A stretch of 21,546 nucleotides of DNA from Saccoglossus kowalevskii. Lineage: Eukaryota; Hemichordata; Enteropneusta; Harrimaniidae. Positions 6,801-15,469 of this stretch are shown one piece after another. The stretch covers positions 288,316 through 309,861 of the forward strand of contig NW_003149768.1 in NCBI RefSeq assembly GCF_000003605.2, written 5' to 3'. Position numbers and translations under genes: made by a program. Every line of letters begins with the position of its first letter. The stretch's first letter is position 1. The notes beneath the pieces were generated by a model that searched no databases, had not been told where the DNA came from, and saw nothing but the letters and a program-made list of their open reading frames with translations.

Positions 6801-9693
6801 ATGAGATCAGTTGTAACAAGTGACCTGAATTAATGACCAATCAAGCTGTTTGAGTCAGATAAGGCCTGTTTATTTAACCAATAGGATTATTTGTTATATA
6901 TTGTTCTGTTTTAAAACTAATAATTTATTTAAAACAACAGGGTTGGATGACAGACAGACCAATTGGTAACAGGACTATTATGAAGACTGACTACCAGCCA
7001 TCTGAATACCTACGTGTGAGTAAAAGTATCCCAGTCTACTCAAATAATAGAACTGCATATATATTAGGGCAGACAAAAAATTATCGTTCAACTGAACTGA
7101 TTATGAATAATGACCTCATTCCATATCATATTAGATTGATCTATATATACACACTGATTTGTATGTGTTCTTGTTTGTTTATTCATACAAACAATGTTTT
7201 TTTTTCAGGGAAATGAAAAATTACCAGTTGTCATAGACCGTTCTACCAGGGACACTGGTTTTACACGAGAAGTGGCCAAACCTCTTTACGTTAATCCAAT
7301 TCCCGGTGATGTAAGTATTCAGCAATAAACCTTGTTTTAAAACTTAGACTTCTATCTAAGTATTTTCATATGACTGATCGCCATGTTCTGATCTCGTCAA
7401 TAGGCATACACCAAATTACACGATGTTCCAGAGGCTGCTCGTGCCCGAATTCAAAAAGGAGACCCAGCTGAGTATTTGAACCTGACCCATCCCAATAACC
7501 ATTCATCTATGGCTATGAAAGCTTTCCAAGGTCAACAGAGACCATCACCAAGTGAATGTGATAGACTGGCAAAAACTGCAATTGGTTTGAAGGTATGTAT
7601 ACTGCCATCTAGTGTTGGAATGTATTATGCATTTGTTTTCATAAAAATGTGTTGCTCTTGATTTTCAGTCATGGATATTTTTTAGCATACATAATAATAA
7701 TGACCTAATTTCAAATAATGCCATGTGTGTCACAGAAAAGAAATATTAATTATAATATTAATAATAATTGCTTGGATGGCCTTCTATAGATAAACTTGCA
7801 GTGGCTTTTTTTTCACAAAACAATAACAGATATATTTGCATATTAGTGAATGATGCTGAAGTGAACAAAATTCTAATTTTATTTCATTTTATTTAGGAAT
7901 CATCCGGATACAGTAGTAACCAGGATAAGGAGGAGGCATACGGTGAAGATGATCCAAGGAGGTGGTTGACACACTATGATACAAGGTATGGTATATAGCT
8001 AGTCAGCTATGGTGTATTCCTAATATATCACTGTCCACTGTATAAATACACAAAGTATGTGTTCTCAAACCGAAGTGTATTAATTTGAAAACTGTAGATT
8101 TGTTGATGGAATTTAATTTCATTAAAAGCCGGCTTTTGATTCAATATGTAGTATAGAAAACACGTATGTAAAAGATAAATCTTTGTAGACATATTCGTAT
8201 TAAAAAGCTCCATTGGGTTCTTATCAGATTTAATTTTTCTCACTTATCCTGAGGATGTTGTATATATGTTAAAATAACCTTAATTAATTTAGCAGTGGAA
8301 CTCAATCAAAAACTTCTCAAAATATTTAGCTTCTTATCATCATGTAAGTTTGAAATCTGTATCTCAAACATTTTGTTGTCAATTTCTTGTACAGTTGAAG
8401 TGTGCCACATATGATATGGAAATATTTGTGATCTGTTCAAAAGATGTTTTGGCAATTATCCAATAAATGTTCAACATATACCTAGAAAAGTGTTCTTTAA
8501 ATAATCAAATCTCGAATGTTCATTGTAGAAATAATTTAAGTAGATCATATCATTATACATTTGTGATTTCATGACTTTCAGGTTCTGGGACATGAATCCT
8601 AAAGGTAAAGCGAGAGCTGGACGTACATTTGGATCAGTCATGGAACATTTACCGAATGGATTTACACGTAGTACAGCAGTTCATACACTGGGTGATGATA
8701 TTGACACCACGGCACAGCTACGACATTTACATCCATACGTTGCAAGGTAAGATTTACTGCAGTATAGTGACTGTGGTGGTCCACCATAAGTACTGGTTCA
8801 GTTTATAGTGATTATTAAACATTATTAAAGCAGGGGAATCATCACCTGCGCATACGGTTGACGACTATAACGTGATGTTGTTCACACTTAAATATGTACC
8901 AACAAGCCTTTTCTAAGACTAATTTTCCATGCGTACGTAGCTGACGACTCACATGCACTTTAAATAAACTGTTCATTATAGACAAGTGGTCTTTATATGG
9001 AGGTTGATTAATGTAAAAGATTACACATATTTTTTTTGTTTGAGAAGCAATTCATCAACAGATGACAGATTAAATCAAAAATGCAATTATACAACCATCA
9101 TTACAGTCTTACATGGGTTTATTTGACCAAACTGGTGTCGTAGGGGTTACTACTGGTCACAATGGACACATGGCCTTTATTTATGGGATTAAAATAAAAT
9201 CCTACCCCGATAGTTTTGGATTGTTTTTTCATTTTTTTGATCTAGTATTTCTTTTTCGATAGTTTTTTGAAGTTTTGATAATTGCGAAAGCCAATGGTCA
9301 TAGTTAAAAATATACCAAATCACAAGTACAGAACAAAAAACGTAAAAAAATATAAAATAAGTAAATAAAAATAGTAAAATAAATATATAAAATAAAATAC
9401 ACGGTGTACAATATTTTAAACACATTGATCCTTTATATACATGTCACATGTAAATTACATTGACGCTTGCCAATGGTGTTATTATGGTTACTGATACAAA
9501 TTTGAATGTACTACAACTTTATCTGTAAAAGCACATTAAATAAATGTAAGGTTGAATACATGTCATAATAAAGACTTCTTTTTCTTCTTCTAGGAGTATC
9601 AAGGCAACCGATACGTTCTATGATGATCACACGCATGATACAAAGAAACATCCACATCCACCGCTCCTTACAAGATCTTTAACTGTGGCTTAA
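579..9693 (+). CDS. SAXO5: Stabilizer of axonemal microtubules 5 (PPP1R32-like), 11 coding exons
   Basis: The spliced CDS is 579-802, 1224-1377, 1989-2120, 4018-4078, 6611-6723, 6941-7015, 7209-7310, 7404-7592, 7897-7985, 8582-8746 and 9594-9693. That is 1404 nt, 467 residues plus TAA. Every intron is GT-AG and every junction keeps frame (phases 2,0,0,1,0,0,0,0,2,2). Identification is by eye and from memory of vertebrate PPP1R32/SAXO5 (about 425 residues). Matching blocks are KFYSTIYSTKYG and GTGYQSNFRP in exon 1, DNPAMG across junction 1, VDTRDHGP in exon 3, GPRFMSTE in exon 4 and DTGFTREVAKP in exon 7. The family is ciliary, associated with axonemal doublet microtubules; the vertebrate protein was also listed as a protein phosphatase 1 partner. 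Short G-[YF] motifs recur along the chain (near residues 50, 111, 204, 269, 353, 406). I see no signal peptide, membrane segment or enzyme domain, and no clear PP1-docking RVxF motif. Expression in ciliated cells or sperm is expected from the family, not shown here. Confidence 0.9.
803..1223 (+). other. SAXO5 intron 1
   Basis: Phase 2, 421 bp, AT-rich. I see no repeat or gene in it. Confidence 0.85.
1224..1377 (+). CDS. SAXO5: SAXO5 coding exon 2
   Basis: The acceptor is TTAATTTCAG. It completes Gly75 and encodes residues up to 126, including RIVADNYHSITTKHYQ and GSGFVRQ (110-116), the second G-[YF] motif. The donor is GAT|GTAAGT. The minus-strand open frame overlapping this exon (1029-1241) is a shadow. 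Confidence 0.9.
1378..1988 (+). other. SAXO5 intron 2
   Basis: Phase 0, 611 bp. It contains a short TTA microsatellite near its 3' end. The 95-codon open frame at 1404-1691 has no recognisable similarity and an AT-rich composition like the surrounding intron. Confidence 0.8.
1948..1974 (+). repeat. (TTA)n microsatellite
   Basis: About eight TTA/TAT triplets grade into TAATAAT, just upstream of the exon 3 acceptor. Confidence 0.8.
1989..2120 (+). CDS. SAXO5: SAXO5 coding exon 3
   Basis: Encodes residues 127-170, from VHSVCVDTRDHGPG to LENVGH. The DTRDHGP block anchors it to the vertebrate protein. The positions just before it, SVCV, replace what I recall as KVHF in the human protein. The donor is CAC|GTAAGT. 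Confidence 0.9.
2121..4017 (+). other. SAXO5 intron 3
   Basis: Phase 0, 1897 bp. It contains a perfect 14-bp inverted repeat at 3001-3081. The remainder is AT-rich with no recognisable gene. The 74-codon frame at 2950-3174 lies over the hairpin and is not credible. Confidence 0.8.
3001..3081. repeat. Inverted repeat (14-bp perfect arms, 53-bp loop)
   Basis: AAACAGTTTACAAT at 3001-3014 is perfectly complementary to ATTGTAAACTGTTT at 3068-3081. It could be a very short MITE or a hairpin. No clear target duplication flanks it. Confidence 0.75.
4018..4078 (+). CDS. SAXO5: SAXO5 coding exon 4 (61-nt small exon)
   Basis: Encodes residues 171-190, GPRFMSTETHERFQGMPHAK, plus one base. The acceptor is TTTACAG and the donor T|GTAAGT. 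GPRFMSTE corresponds to a GPRFMTSE-like block in the vertebrate protein. It lies between the two longest introns, so a simple ORF scan misses it. Confidence 0.87.
5212..5314. repeat. Imperfect 103-bp palindrome
   Basis: The outer arms ACAGTTG (5212-5218) and CAACTGT (5308-5314) enclose a second pair, CATGGGT..ATGTAAACAA on the left and TTATTTACAT..ACCCATG on the right. Small mismatches and unequal spacers interrupt the stem. It is probably a degenerate MITE or a cruciform-forming sequence. Confidence 0.55.
5781..5991. mobile_element. piggyBac-like MITE with TTAA ends
   Basis: The left end is TTAA then CCCTTTGAGTGCC, with one extra A between them. The right end is the inverted GGTGCTCAAAGGG then TTAA. 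TTAA duplications with CCCTTTG-type ends are characteristic of the piggyBac superfamily. The 211-bp element has no coding capacity, and inner arms ACACCATTC and GAAATGGTGT are also inverted. It sits inside intron 4. Confidence 0.6.
6611..6723 (+). CDS. SAXO5: SAXO5 coding exon 5
   Basis: The acceptor is ACTTCCTCAG. It encodes residues 191-228, with HKSVGNNEETGYTHAYN carrying the third G-[YF] motif, then EPITFHP. The vertebrate protein has a similar KSIG..GSGFT segment. The donor is CCT|GTGAGT. Confidence 0.88.
6679..6963 (+). promoter_or_regulatory. Regularly spaced CCAAT boxes over intron 5 (candidate)
   Basis: CCAAT occurs on the plus strand at 6679, 6756, 6798, 6837, 6878 and 6959. The intervals are 77, 42, 39, 41 and 81 bases, close to multiples of 40. 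The four within intron 5 (6724-6940) head loosely similar 40-bp segments with TGTT soon after. It may be a decayed 40-bp tandem repeat or an NF-Y-type intronic element. The first and last boxes are inside coding exons 5 and 6. Function is inference. Confidence 0.3.
6941..7015 (+). CDS. SAXO5: SAXO5 coding exon 6
   Basis: Encodes residues 229-253, GWMTDRPIGN through DYQPSEYLR, in exactly 25 codons with phase 0 on both sides. The MTKSDF-like pattern here (IMKTDYQP) is shared with the family. The donor is CGT|GTGAGT. The open frame running on to 7216 is intron read-through. Confidence 0.88.
7209..7310 (+). CDS. SAXO5: SAXO5 coding exon 7
   Basis: The acceptor is TTTTTTTTTCAG. It encodes residues 254-287, containing DTGFTREVAKPLYV, the fourth G-[YF] motif, which corresponds to a PTGFSLNNP-like block in the vertebrate protein. 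The donor is GAT|GTAAGT. Confidence 0.9.
7404..7592 (+). CDS. SAXO5: SAXO5 coding exon 8
   Basis: Encodes residues 288-350, AYTKLHDVPEAARARIQKGD through TAIGLK. It is the longest internal exon, 63 codons, phase 0 both sides. The acceptor GTCAATAG has a weak pyrimidine tract and follows a short 93-bp intron, but it is the only choice that keeps frame. The donor is AAG|GTATGT. Confidence 0.85.
7593..7896 (+). other. SAXO5 intron 8
   Basis: Phase 0, 304 bp, AT-rich with TAATAAT runs. Nothing else is seen in it. Confidence 0.85.
7897..7985 (+). CDS. SAXO5: SAXO5 coding exon 9
   Basis: Encodes residues 351-379 and two bases of Arg380. ESSGYSSNQ carries the fifth G-[YF] motif, followed by an acidic run and RRWLTHYDTR. 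The acceptor is TTTATTTAG and the donor AG|GTATGG. Confidence 0.87.
7986..8581 (+). other. SAXO5 intron 9
   Basis: Phase 2, 596 bp. No recognisable repeat or gene. Confidence 0.85.
8582..8746 (+). CDS. SAXO5: SAXO5 coding exon 10
   Basis: The acceptor is GACTTTCAG. It encodes residues 380-434 plus two bases: FWDMNPKGKARAG, then LPNGFTRSTAVHT with the sixth G-[YF] motif. THYDTRFWD across the exon 9/10 junction matches the TTYNQGYFE-type pattern of the family. The donor is AG|GTAAGA. Confidence 0.88.
8747..9593 (+). other. SAXO5 intron 10
   Basis: Phase 2, 847 bp. It includes a strongly A/T-biased block at about 9200-9430, whose 78-codon minus-strand frame is low-complexity and not a credible gene. 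Confidence 0.85.
9594..9693 (+). CDS. SAXO5: SAXO5 coding exon 11 (C-terminus)
   Basis: A pyrimidine-rich acceptor, CTTCTTTTTCTTCTTCTAG, precedes it. It completes Arg435 and encodes a His-rich tail (TFYDDHTHDTKKHPHPP) ending LTRSLTVA, with TAA at 9691-9693. A polyadenylation signal follows within 130 bases. Confidence 0.88.
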
Positions 9694-9840
9694 ATATGAA
9701 CTATTGCCAGTGAAAATTGTACCTTTGTGTACATTTTAACGACACAAATTTCAAATGAATTGTTTAAAAGTGGGTTTTGAGAGAGAGTTACAAAAAATTG
9801 CTGCTAATATTTAAAATAAAAATTACTGTGGCAGAAAATA
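9694..9840 (+). other. SAXO5 3' UTR (end approximate)
   Basis: This runs from the stop codon to about 20 bases past an AATAAA signal. The exact cleavage site cannot be read from the sequence. Confidence 0.5.
9815..9820 (+). terminator. Polyadenylation signal of SAXO5
   Basis: A canonical AATAAA lies 122 bases after the stop codon, the first one downstream. Confidence 0.6.
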
Positions 9841-10096
9841 CTGTAATTATGTATTATGTATTATTATGTAATTATGATTCAATCATGAGTTTCACCTAAA
9901 TAATGAGCCAAACAAAAAGCTGCCTTAATGTAATTGAAATCATGGACGTTCAATTTGAGACAAAGTTTCTCCAACTGTTACAAGTACATGTATGGTAACA
10001 ATTATGTATTTATTGATATATTGGATTTCTTGCGAAGTAGGTTTTTAAATACATATATTTACTACAGAAAAGTAGTAAGTATGTATATACACAAGT

Positions 10097-10238
10097 GGAG
10101 GTGTAGAACTAATTATAAACCTTATTGGAGGTGTATATAAACTACATGTGTATGTACATCTGAATAGAGATACAATTATATATACATGTATAACTATCTG
10201 GAGGTATATAACTTTATATACACCTAACTGCAGGTATA
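10097..10238 (+). repeat. Loose GGAGGTGTATA repeats
   Basis: GGAGGTGTA (10097, 10127), GGAGGTATA (10200) and GCAGGTATA (10230) recur in one orientation in a TATA-rich context. Spacing is irregular (30, 73 and 30 bases), so this is low-complexity drift or a decayed minisatellite. Confidence 0.45.
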
Positions 10239-11628
10239 TAATTACACATTGACCTCAAATATTGAACTGACCTCTGAATTGATAAATACAACAATTATGA
10301 GTGGGATAATTTGTTTTTGCTTTTGTGATTTTTTTGCACATTGTCGTAATATTGTTATTTTGTAAAGAATTTGTTTATTCCTTTTTTGATCCATGATGCT
10401 TGTGGTGGATGTTGTTTCTGTGGACAACCACTTTCATTGCCACCAGTTAATGGATTAATACGCTGACAGAATTGTGGTTATTGTTTTTATATTCAACACA
10501 AATATTTGCATCTCAACAAGATGCAGGATTAGAATTAATAAAAATGAAAATTTTTCAACTTTATAATCAAATAAATTGTTTACATAAATCAGTAAACAAG
10601 AAACATTGAAAAAAGTTAAAAGCTGCAAAACTGACAGTTGTGTTAAGTGGTAGTTGGTGATCGTAGTCTTTGGTAATTATTCAATAGAAGCAAAACAAAA
10701 TAGTTAATCAGATACTTCTATGTCTGGTTATATGAATGACTATCAAGGACTATGATTACCAGTTTCCATCTATCTACAATAAATATTGACAGTTTTGGTT
10801 AATAGGAAACAATTTTACAAAGCTTTCATCGTATAAAAACCCGGTAATAGACATTGGTTTGTAGAAATAATTCTTGTTATTATATCATGTAATATAACGT
10901 TGTGATGAGAAATATTTGGTGCAATTTTCCAGGTCCGTCCATTTTGTTGTAAAATCTGTAGAGGAGTTTGTTGTTTACATTATCACTCCAAAATGTTAGC
11001 ACGTCGCTCTGATGCCGAGGTTTGTATTATGGTGATGGTTCTAATTGGGTAGTATTTGTGAATGCCAAGGTGACTCAACTTTAACTTTCTGTCGTTTAAC
11101 ATGCATTACATTATCACCTTGTAGTACAGATAGAGTGTGTCTATATACAGTATGTACAAATCGGAATTCTTCATTGATTTGCATATATCCTTATATGGGC
11201 ATCATACAACATGACGCATATGTCACATGTGAGGGAAATGCAGAGATAAAAATTAACTGCGGTATCATGAAATGTATTTTGTACAAATTATGAATACGAG
11301 TTGGTTGCCTTTAACTGTACTTTATTTTCGCATTTTTCTCAGCATTGTATTTCAACCCATTTTACATGTATGTGTGTGACATTAACATATTACATTTTTT
11401 TGTATAAAATTACTTGTGTGTATATGTGTATTATTTCTGTTGATTTTGTTGATATTATTGTACATAATGCCATAGTTACAATAATCAAGAAGACTTACTT
11501 GGGCCCCGCTCACCGTAACTAATTAAATAATAACATCGCCCTTCCAGTGGCCCTCCCCTATTATAAGTGTACATGCCCTCTTCAGAACACGTATCTGGAA
11601 GTACAAAAATACTTACATTGGATATTGA

Positions 11629-11650
11629 GGGTTAGGGTTTGGGTTAGGGG
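11629..11650 (+). repeat. Short telomere-like tract
   Basis: The tract reads GGGTTAGGG, then TTT, then GGGTTAGGGG: two TTAGGG units with one disrupted unit between them. TTAGGG is the usual animal telomere repeat. At 22 bases it may be an interstitial telomeric relic or chance. Confidence 0.5.
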
Positions 11651-12677
11651 CGGTGTGGATCTTGTTATATTTCTTGTAAAAAGCCAAGAATTTTAGAGAT
11701 TCATTTGTAAAATGAAATTTCAGAAGGAGATTAGCACAGCAGCGGTGTGATTCAAAACATCGGTGGCACACATATAGAAAAGATGTACATAGTGTGCTGC
11801 TCACACTTTCCTCTTGAAATTCATGAGGTATAAGTCAACATTTCGGGAAAATGATTCTTAAATATTTGTCAGAAAATAGGTTTTGGGGGGCTAAATTTCG
11901 GCAAAAATTACCGGAAATGATATCCTTTCAGGTTGTTAATTTTTCTATAACATTCCATCACAAGTAAATACTTATTATGTGCAAAATTTACAAGACATAT
12001 AAAATACAAAAAGAGAATTTTCGTTGCTTATAAAGATGTCAGTGAATGTGCTTTATAAACACTCTGAAATCGATTACCACTGAACTTCCATGTCAATACA
12101 TAGACCTTTGAGATATTTCTAATGTCAAAGGTCAAAGTGATTATCTATTCAAATTCATATTGATATTACTTCAAGTCAAATCAATAATTTTATCACTTTT
12201 GATCTTTTTCTATGCTTCGGTACGTTCCAGAGCTATGTATATAGTAATATTTTAATGTTACTTTTATTAGAGACATGCTTTTCAGGGGAACTTAAAAACA
12301 AAAGTCTTAATAAAACAATCAGGTATTTATTTATTTTTGTATATTTCTTTTATTATTTTGTTATTATTACATATATCTTATTTTGTATTATAACTATCTT
12401 CACGTCACATTGTATAACATCTTTTGTATTTTCGCAACTACCAACACTTTAAAACTCTGCCTGCAAAATAAATACATTCAAATAAAATAAAGTAAATGAT
12501 TAAATACAAATTTTTGGAAAAATAAATGAGCGAAAAAAAACAAAATAAATTATGATCTTGTTTCAATCAGACTGGTTTGACCCAGTCATGGTGCTTAACT
12601 TGTTCATTATATCGTTCAATAACTTATGTTATTTCATGATTATGAAAAAAAATGAATTTTGGAGAAAAAATGTCACA

Positions 12678-13085
12678 AATATATCGTCATATCAACTAAG
12701 TCTATACCAAGAATGGTCTTATTTGCACTAATAATTCACAAGATATTAACAAAATAGTTAAAAATTAATTAAATATGCAAATGAGCTAGTTAATTAAGTT
12801 GAACTCGATATTGCATAGCACATATTGTATATCGACAGATCAAGTAAGTCTATACAAGCCTTTGTCTCATTTGGACTATTAGTTCACAAGATATCAACAA
12901 AAAATTTAAATTCATTAAATATGCAAATGAGCTCATTAACTAAATTAAAACTCAATATTGCATAGCATATATCTTATATAGGCATATCAAGTCTCTACCA
13001 AGTTTGGTCTGATTTGGACTGTTAGTTCACAAGATATTAACAAGAATTCAAATTAATAATTAAATATGCAAATGAGCTCAAGAAT
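12678..13085 (+). repeat. 145-bp tandem repeat, about 2.8 units
   Basis: Three diverged units share, in order, ATATCAAGTAAGTCTATACC-like, TTTGGACTATTAGTTCACAA-like and ATTAAATATGCAAATGAGCT segments. The anchor ATATGCAAATGAGCT sits at 12773, 12919 and 13064, giving periods of 146 and 145. Each unit contains the octamer ATGCAAAT. It is probably the satellite-like core of a larger interspersed element that continues to about 13583. Confidence 0.8.
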
Positions 13086-13199
13086 TGATTCCTTGAAAAA
13101 ATATATATATTTTCATATGTACCAGTGATCCAGGAATCTCAAAGAAATGATGATGGAAGCACCCAAAAAACTGGATTTTACAGGATTTTGATATTCAAA

Positions 13200-13583
13200 A
13201 TTGCCACCAGGCAGCCATATTTGATCCAATCAGGAAATAAATCCATGTGAATTTGTATACTCACTCACTGTGTCTTTGTACCTATCATTGAAATCAGTCA
13301 TGGCATCTCTGAGAAATATCAATGACAGACAAAAGCCATACTTAACAATCAATATGGCTGTCAGTCGGCCATACTTGATCATTTCAAAAAAAGTAAAACA
13401 ACCAGTGGGCCATATTTATCGAATCGGAAAATAAATTGACGTGCACATGTATGGTTGACCACTATGTCTTATTCCAAGTTTCAGAAAAAATTGGTCCAGA
13501 CATCTATGACAAATGACTCCGGACAGACTGACGAAAGCGAAACTACAAGCCCATTCTGGACTTTGTACGGGTGGGGCTAATAA
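13200..13583 (+). repeat. Interspersed repeat with internal ~195-bp duplication
   Basis: The segment GCCATATTTGATCCAATC..GGAAATAAAT..ATGTGAA near 13215 recurs near 13410 as GCCATATTTATCGAATCGG..AAAATAAATTGACGTGCAC. A third GGCCATACTTGATC lies at about 13365. The right part has GGACAGACTGACG and ends GGTGGGGCTAATAAT. It has no coding potential and probably continues the tandem block to its left. The family is not identified. Confidence 0.5.
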
Positions 13584-13725
13584 TATCAACTTTTCTGTAC
13601 TGTTGTAATTAATTATTCTGTCTTTATTATTAAATACGCCAGTGAACCAGGTAGATGCAGCATATTTTGTTATTTAGGGTTGCACTTTTACGTGATATGA
13701 GTAACGAAACTTTGTTGGTGGTGCC

Positions 13726-13871
13726 CAGGGGCGGATCCATCAAAATGTATTGGGGGAAGGTCTAACCCTATAGGTCGAAGACACGGGACCGTGCGATTCG
13801 GACGATGCTATGCGTAATCCAAATGCATTTTCATGCGTTTGGGGGACATGCCCCCTCTGGATCCGCCACTG
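13726..13871. mobile_element. 146-bp hAT-like MITE
   Basis: The left end CAGGGGCGGATCCATC is an inverted copy of the right end CTGGATCCGCCACTG. The flanking octamers GTGGTGCC (13718-13725) and GTGGCGTC (13872-13879) match at six of eight positions, both differences being C/T. CAG..CTG ends with an 8-bp target duplication fit the hAT superfamily. The element is non-coding; the minus-strand frame running through it (13831-14052) is not a gene. Confidence 0.65.
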
Positions 13872-13879
13872 GTGGCGTC

Positions 13880-14651
13880 CCTCTAAATCTGACTTGTAAA
13901 AACATGAGAGACAGGGCACTTGATAGAGAATTAAAAGAAGAGAACATTATAGGAGAATTATAATCGTTAAAAAATCTAACTAAAACTAGTCGAAGGAAAA
14001 CATAATAGCAGCTGTATACACATGCGTGTGTAATGTATCGAATTTCATTCAAGATGAAACGTGACTACAATCATAAATGTAAACAAATCACGACAATTAA
14101 ATGATATAATTTATTCTTTGAGCTGTATTGGTGAAGATATAAATAAAAATGCCTTTTCAGAGAGCAGACCTATTTAAAATGCTGACCGGATTTATTGGGA
14201 TATTCATATCGTGACCATGGGATAATCGTTCGTTTCTTGTTGAATCAATGCACAGACGGTATATTCAAGTTCATTTTTGGTTCAGAAATGTGAATTTTAC
14301 TTTGAATATGCTGTACTTCATGATATTGGACATCCTGTCTCAACGAATATCTAGACATAGCAAGGAAGAATAGTTAGGTATAACTATAAGGTTATCTAAC
14401 ACTATACATGAATATGAAGTTAAAACTCAAATGGCAATATTCAAGAAAATACCACTAATCCGGAATAGTCCCCTTTGGAGGATGGCGTATTCCATAAAAA
14501 AGGTATACGGGGTTGTGGGCGACTGAGTATCATTTTGACACCATTAGGTATAGAAGTGGGTATCAATATTGACACGTTTATGGTCTAAAAGTGGGTTGTA
14601 TTTTTAAAATGCAAAGGTTCGAGAAATGTCAAAAAATTGCTGGGAAAACGC
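13880..14651. other. Intergenic DNA between the MITE and the LINE remnant
   Basis: No gene is recognised. A GC-richer patch at about 14455-14590 (GGATGGCGTATTCCAT, GGTATACGGGGTTGTGGG) differs from its AT-rich surroundings and may belong to another interspersed repeat or to the 5' part of the retrotransposon fragment. Confidence 0.5.
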
Positions 14652-15469
14652 CTAAAATGTACTTTGGAAGTCGTCTGAGACCGTTTCCCAACATATAGTG
14701 CCGTACGTATTTTTGAACTCTTACCTGTTCTATATATTAAGATCAAACTTTTTGAATATTTACAATTACCTATTTTACTATACGCATCTGAGTTATGGGG
14801 TTTATCGGTTAAGACAGAAAAGTGGGACACTTGTGTTACTGAAAAATTCCTTCTAAAATATTGCAGGCTCATTTTAAAAAGTAATAATGGAAGTAGTACA
14901 ACAGGTTGTAGACTTGAAACTGGCAGGCTATTTTTAATTTCTAAGATTCAAATTCTAGCCGTTAAGTGCTACCAAAACATTAAAAACAATGGTCTATTTA
15001 ATTTAACTTCGATGCGGCTAGAGAACTTGAAAATCACTGCTGAATGCATTAACACAATTAAAGACCTGTACAATATTCAATTAAAGACCTGTACATTATT
15101 GATTTTCTGATTGTTTCTAGTAATGTACTCTATCAGAAAACTGAAAACCATTATACTAACATGTGAACTAATAATATCAGGAGACAAGATACAAAAATCA
15201 ATTCTTACAGACTACTTAAAAGTGATATTAGTCCAGCTAAATACCTACAACTGTTATTATTCTGTGGCAATAATTATCATGGATAACACACGAGATCAAT
15301 AAAGGCAAATTAAACGAAATGGTATATTGGAGAGTATTGTCTAATATCTAAATTATGACAAGATATTCAATTAATGTCTCAATTGAAACTCCAAATAAAA
15401 GTAGGTAGACACAAGAGAACTAAAATCCCATCAATGATAAATGTAGGACTGATGCTATTACAGCGATGA
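14652..15469 (+). mobile_element. Decayed non-LTR retrotransposon (reverse transcriptase 3' end)
   Basis: The plus-strand frame 14679-15110 stays open for 143 codons without an ATG. It contains IKLFEYLQLPILLYASELWG, then FLLKYCRLILKSNNGSS and an ETGRLF segment. This order is typical of the region after the catalytic core in CR1/L2/Jockey-type LINE reverse transcriptases (LFxxLVxPILLYGxExWG, KFCKxIL, GELGRxPL). Further on, in another frame, KVGRHKRTKIPS (about 15398-15440) matches the GRHxRxxIP motif before the C-terminal Cys/His region. In-frame stops at 14676 and 15108, a later frameshift and a 23-bp duplication show it is dead. The catalytic core and 5' end are absent. Confidence 0.7.
15055..15100 (+). 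repeat. 23-bp tandem duplication in the LINE remnant
   Basis: CAATTAAAGACCTGTACAATATT (15055-15077) is directly repeated at 15078-15100 with a single A/T mismatch. As 23 is not a multiple of three, it changes the reading frame of the retrotransposon fragment. Confidence 0.9.

Larger units (their letters stand above)
9841..12677. other. Intergenic AT-rich DNA
   Basis: No open frame here has recognisable similarity, and the longest (82 codons at 11045-11293) has no supporting features. The block holds a loose GGAGGTGTA repeat and a short telomere-like tract. Confidence 0.6.

Noticed and set aside
14585-14872. 95-codon minus-strand open frame
   Set aside because: It is antisense to the LINE reverse transcriptase remnant, whose plus-strand frame has family motifs.
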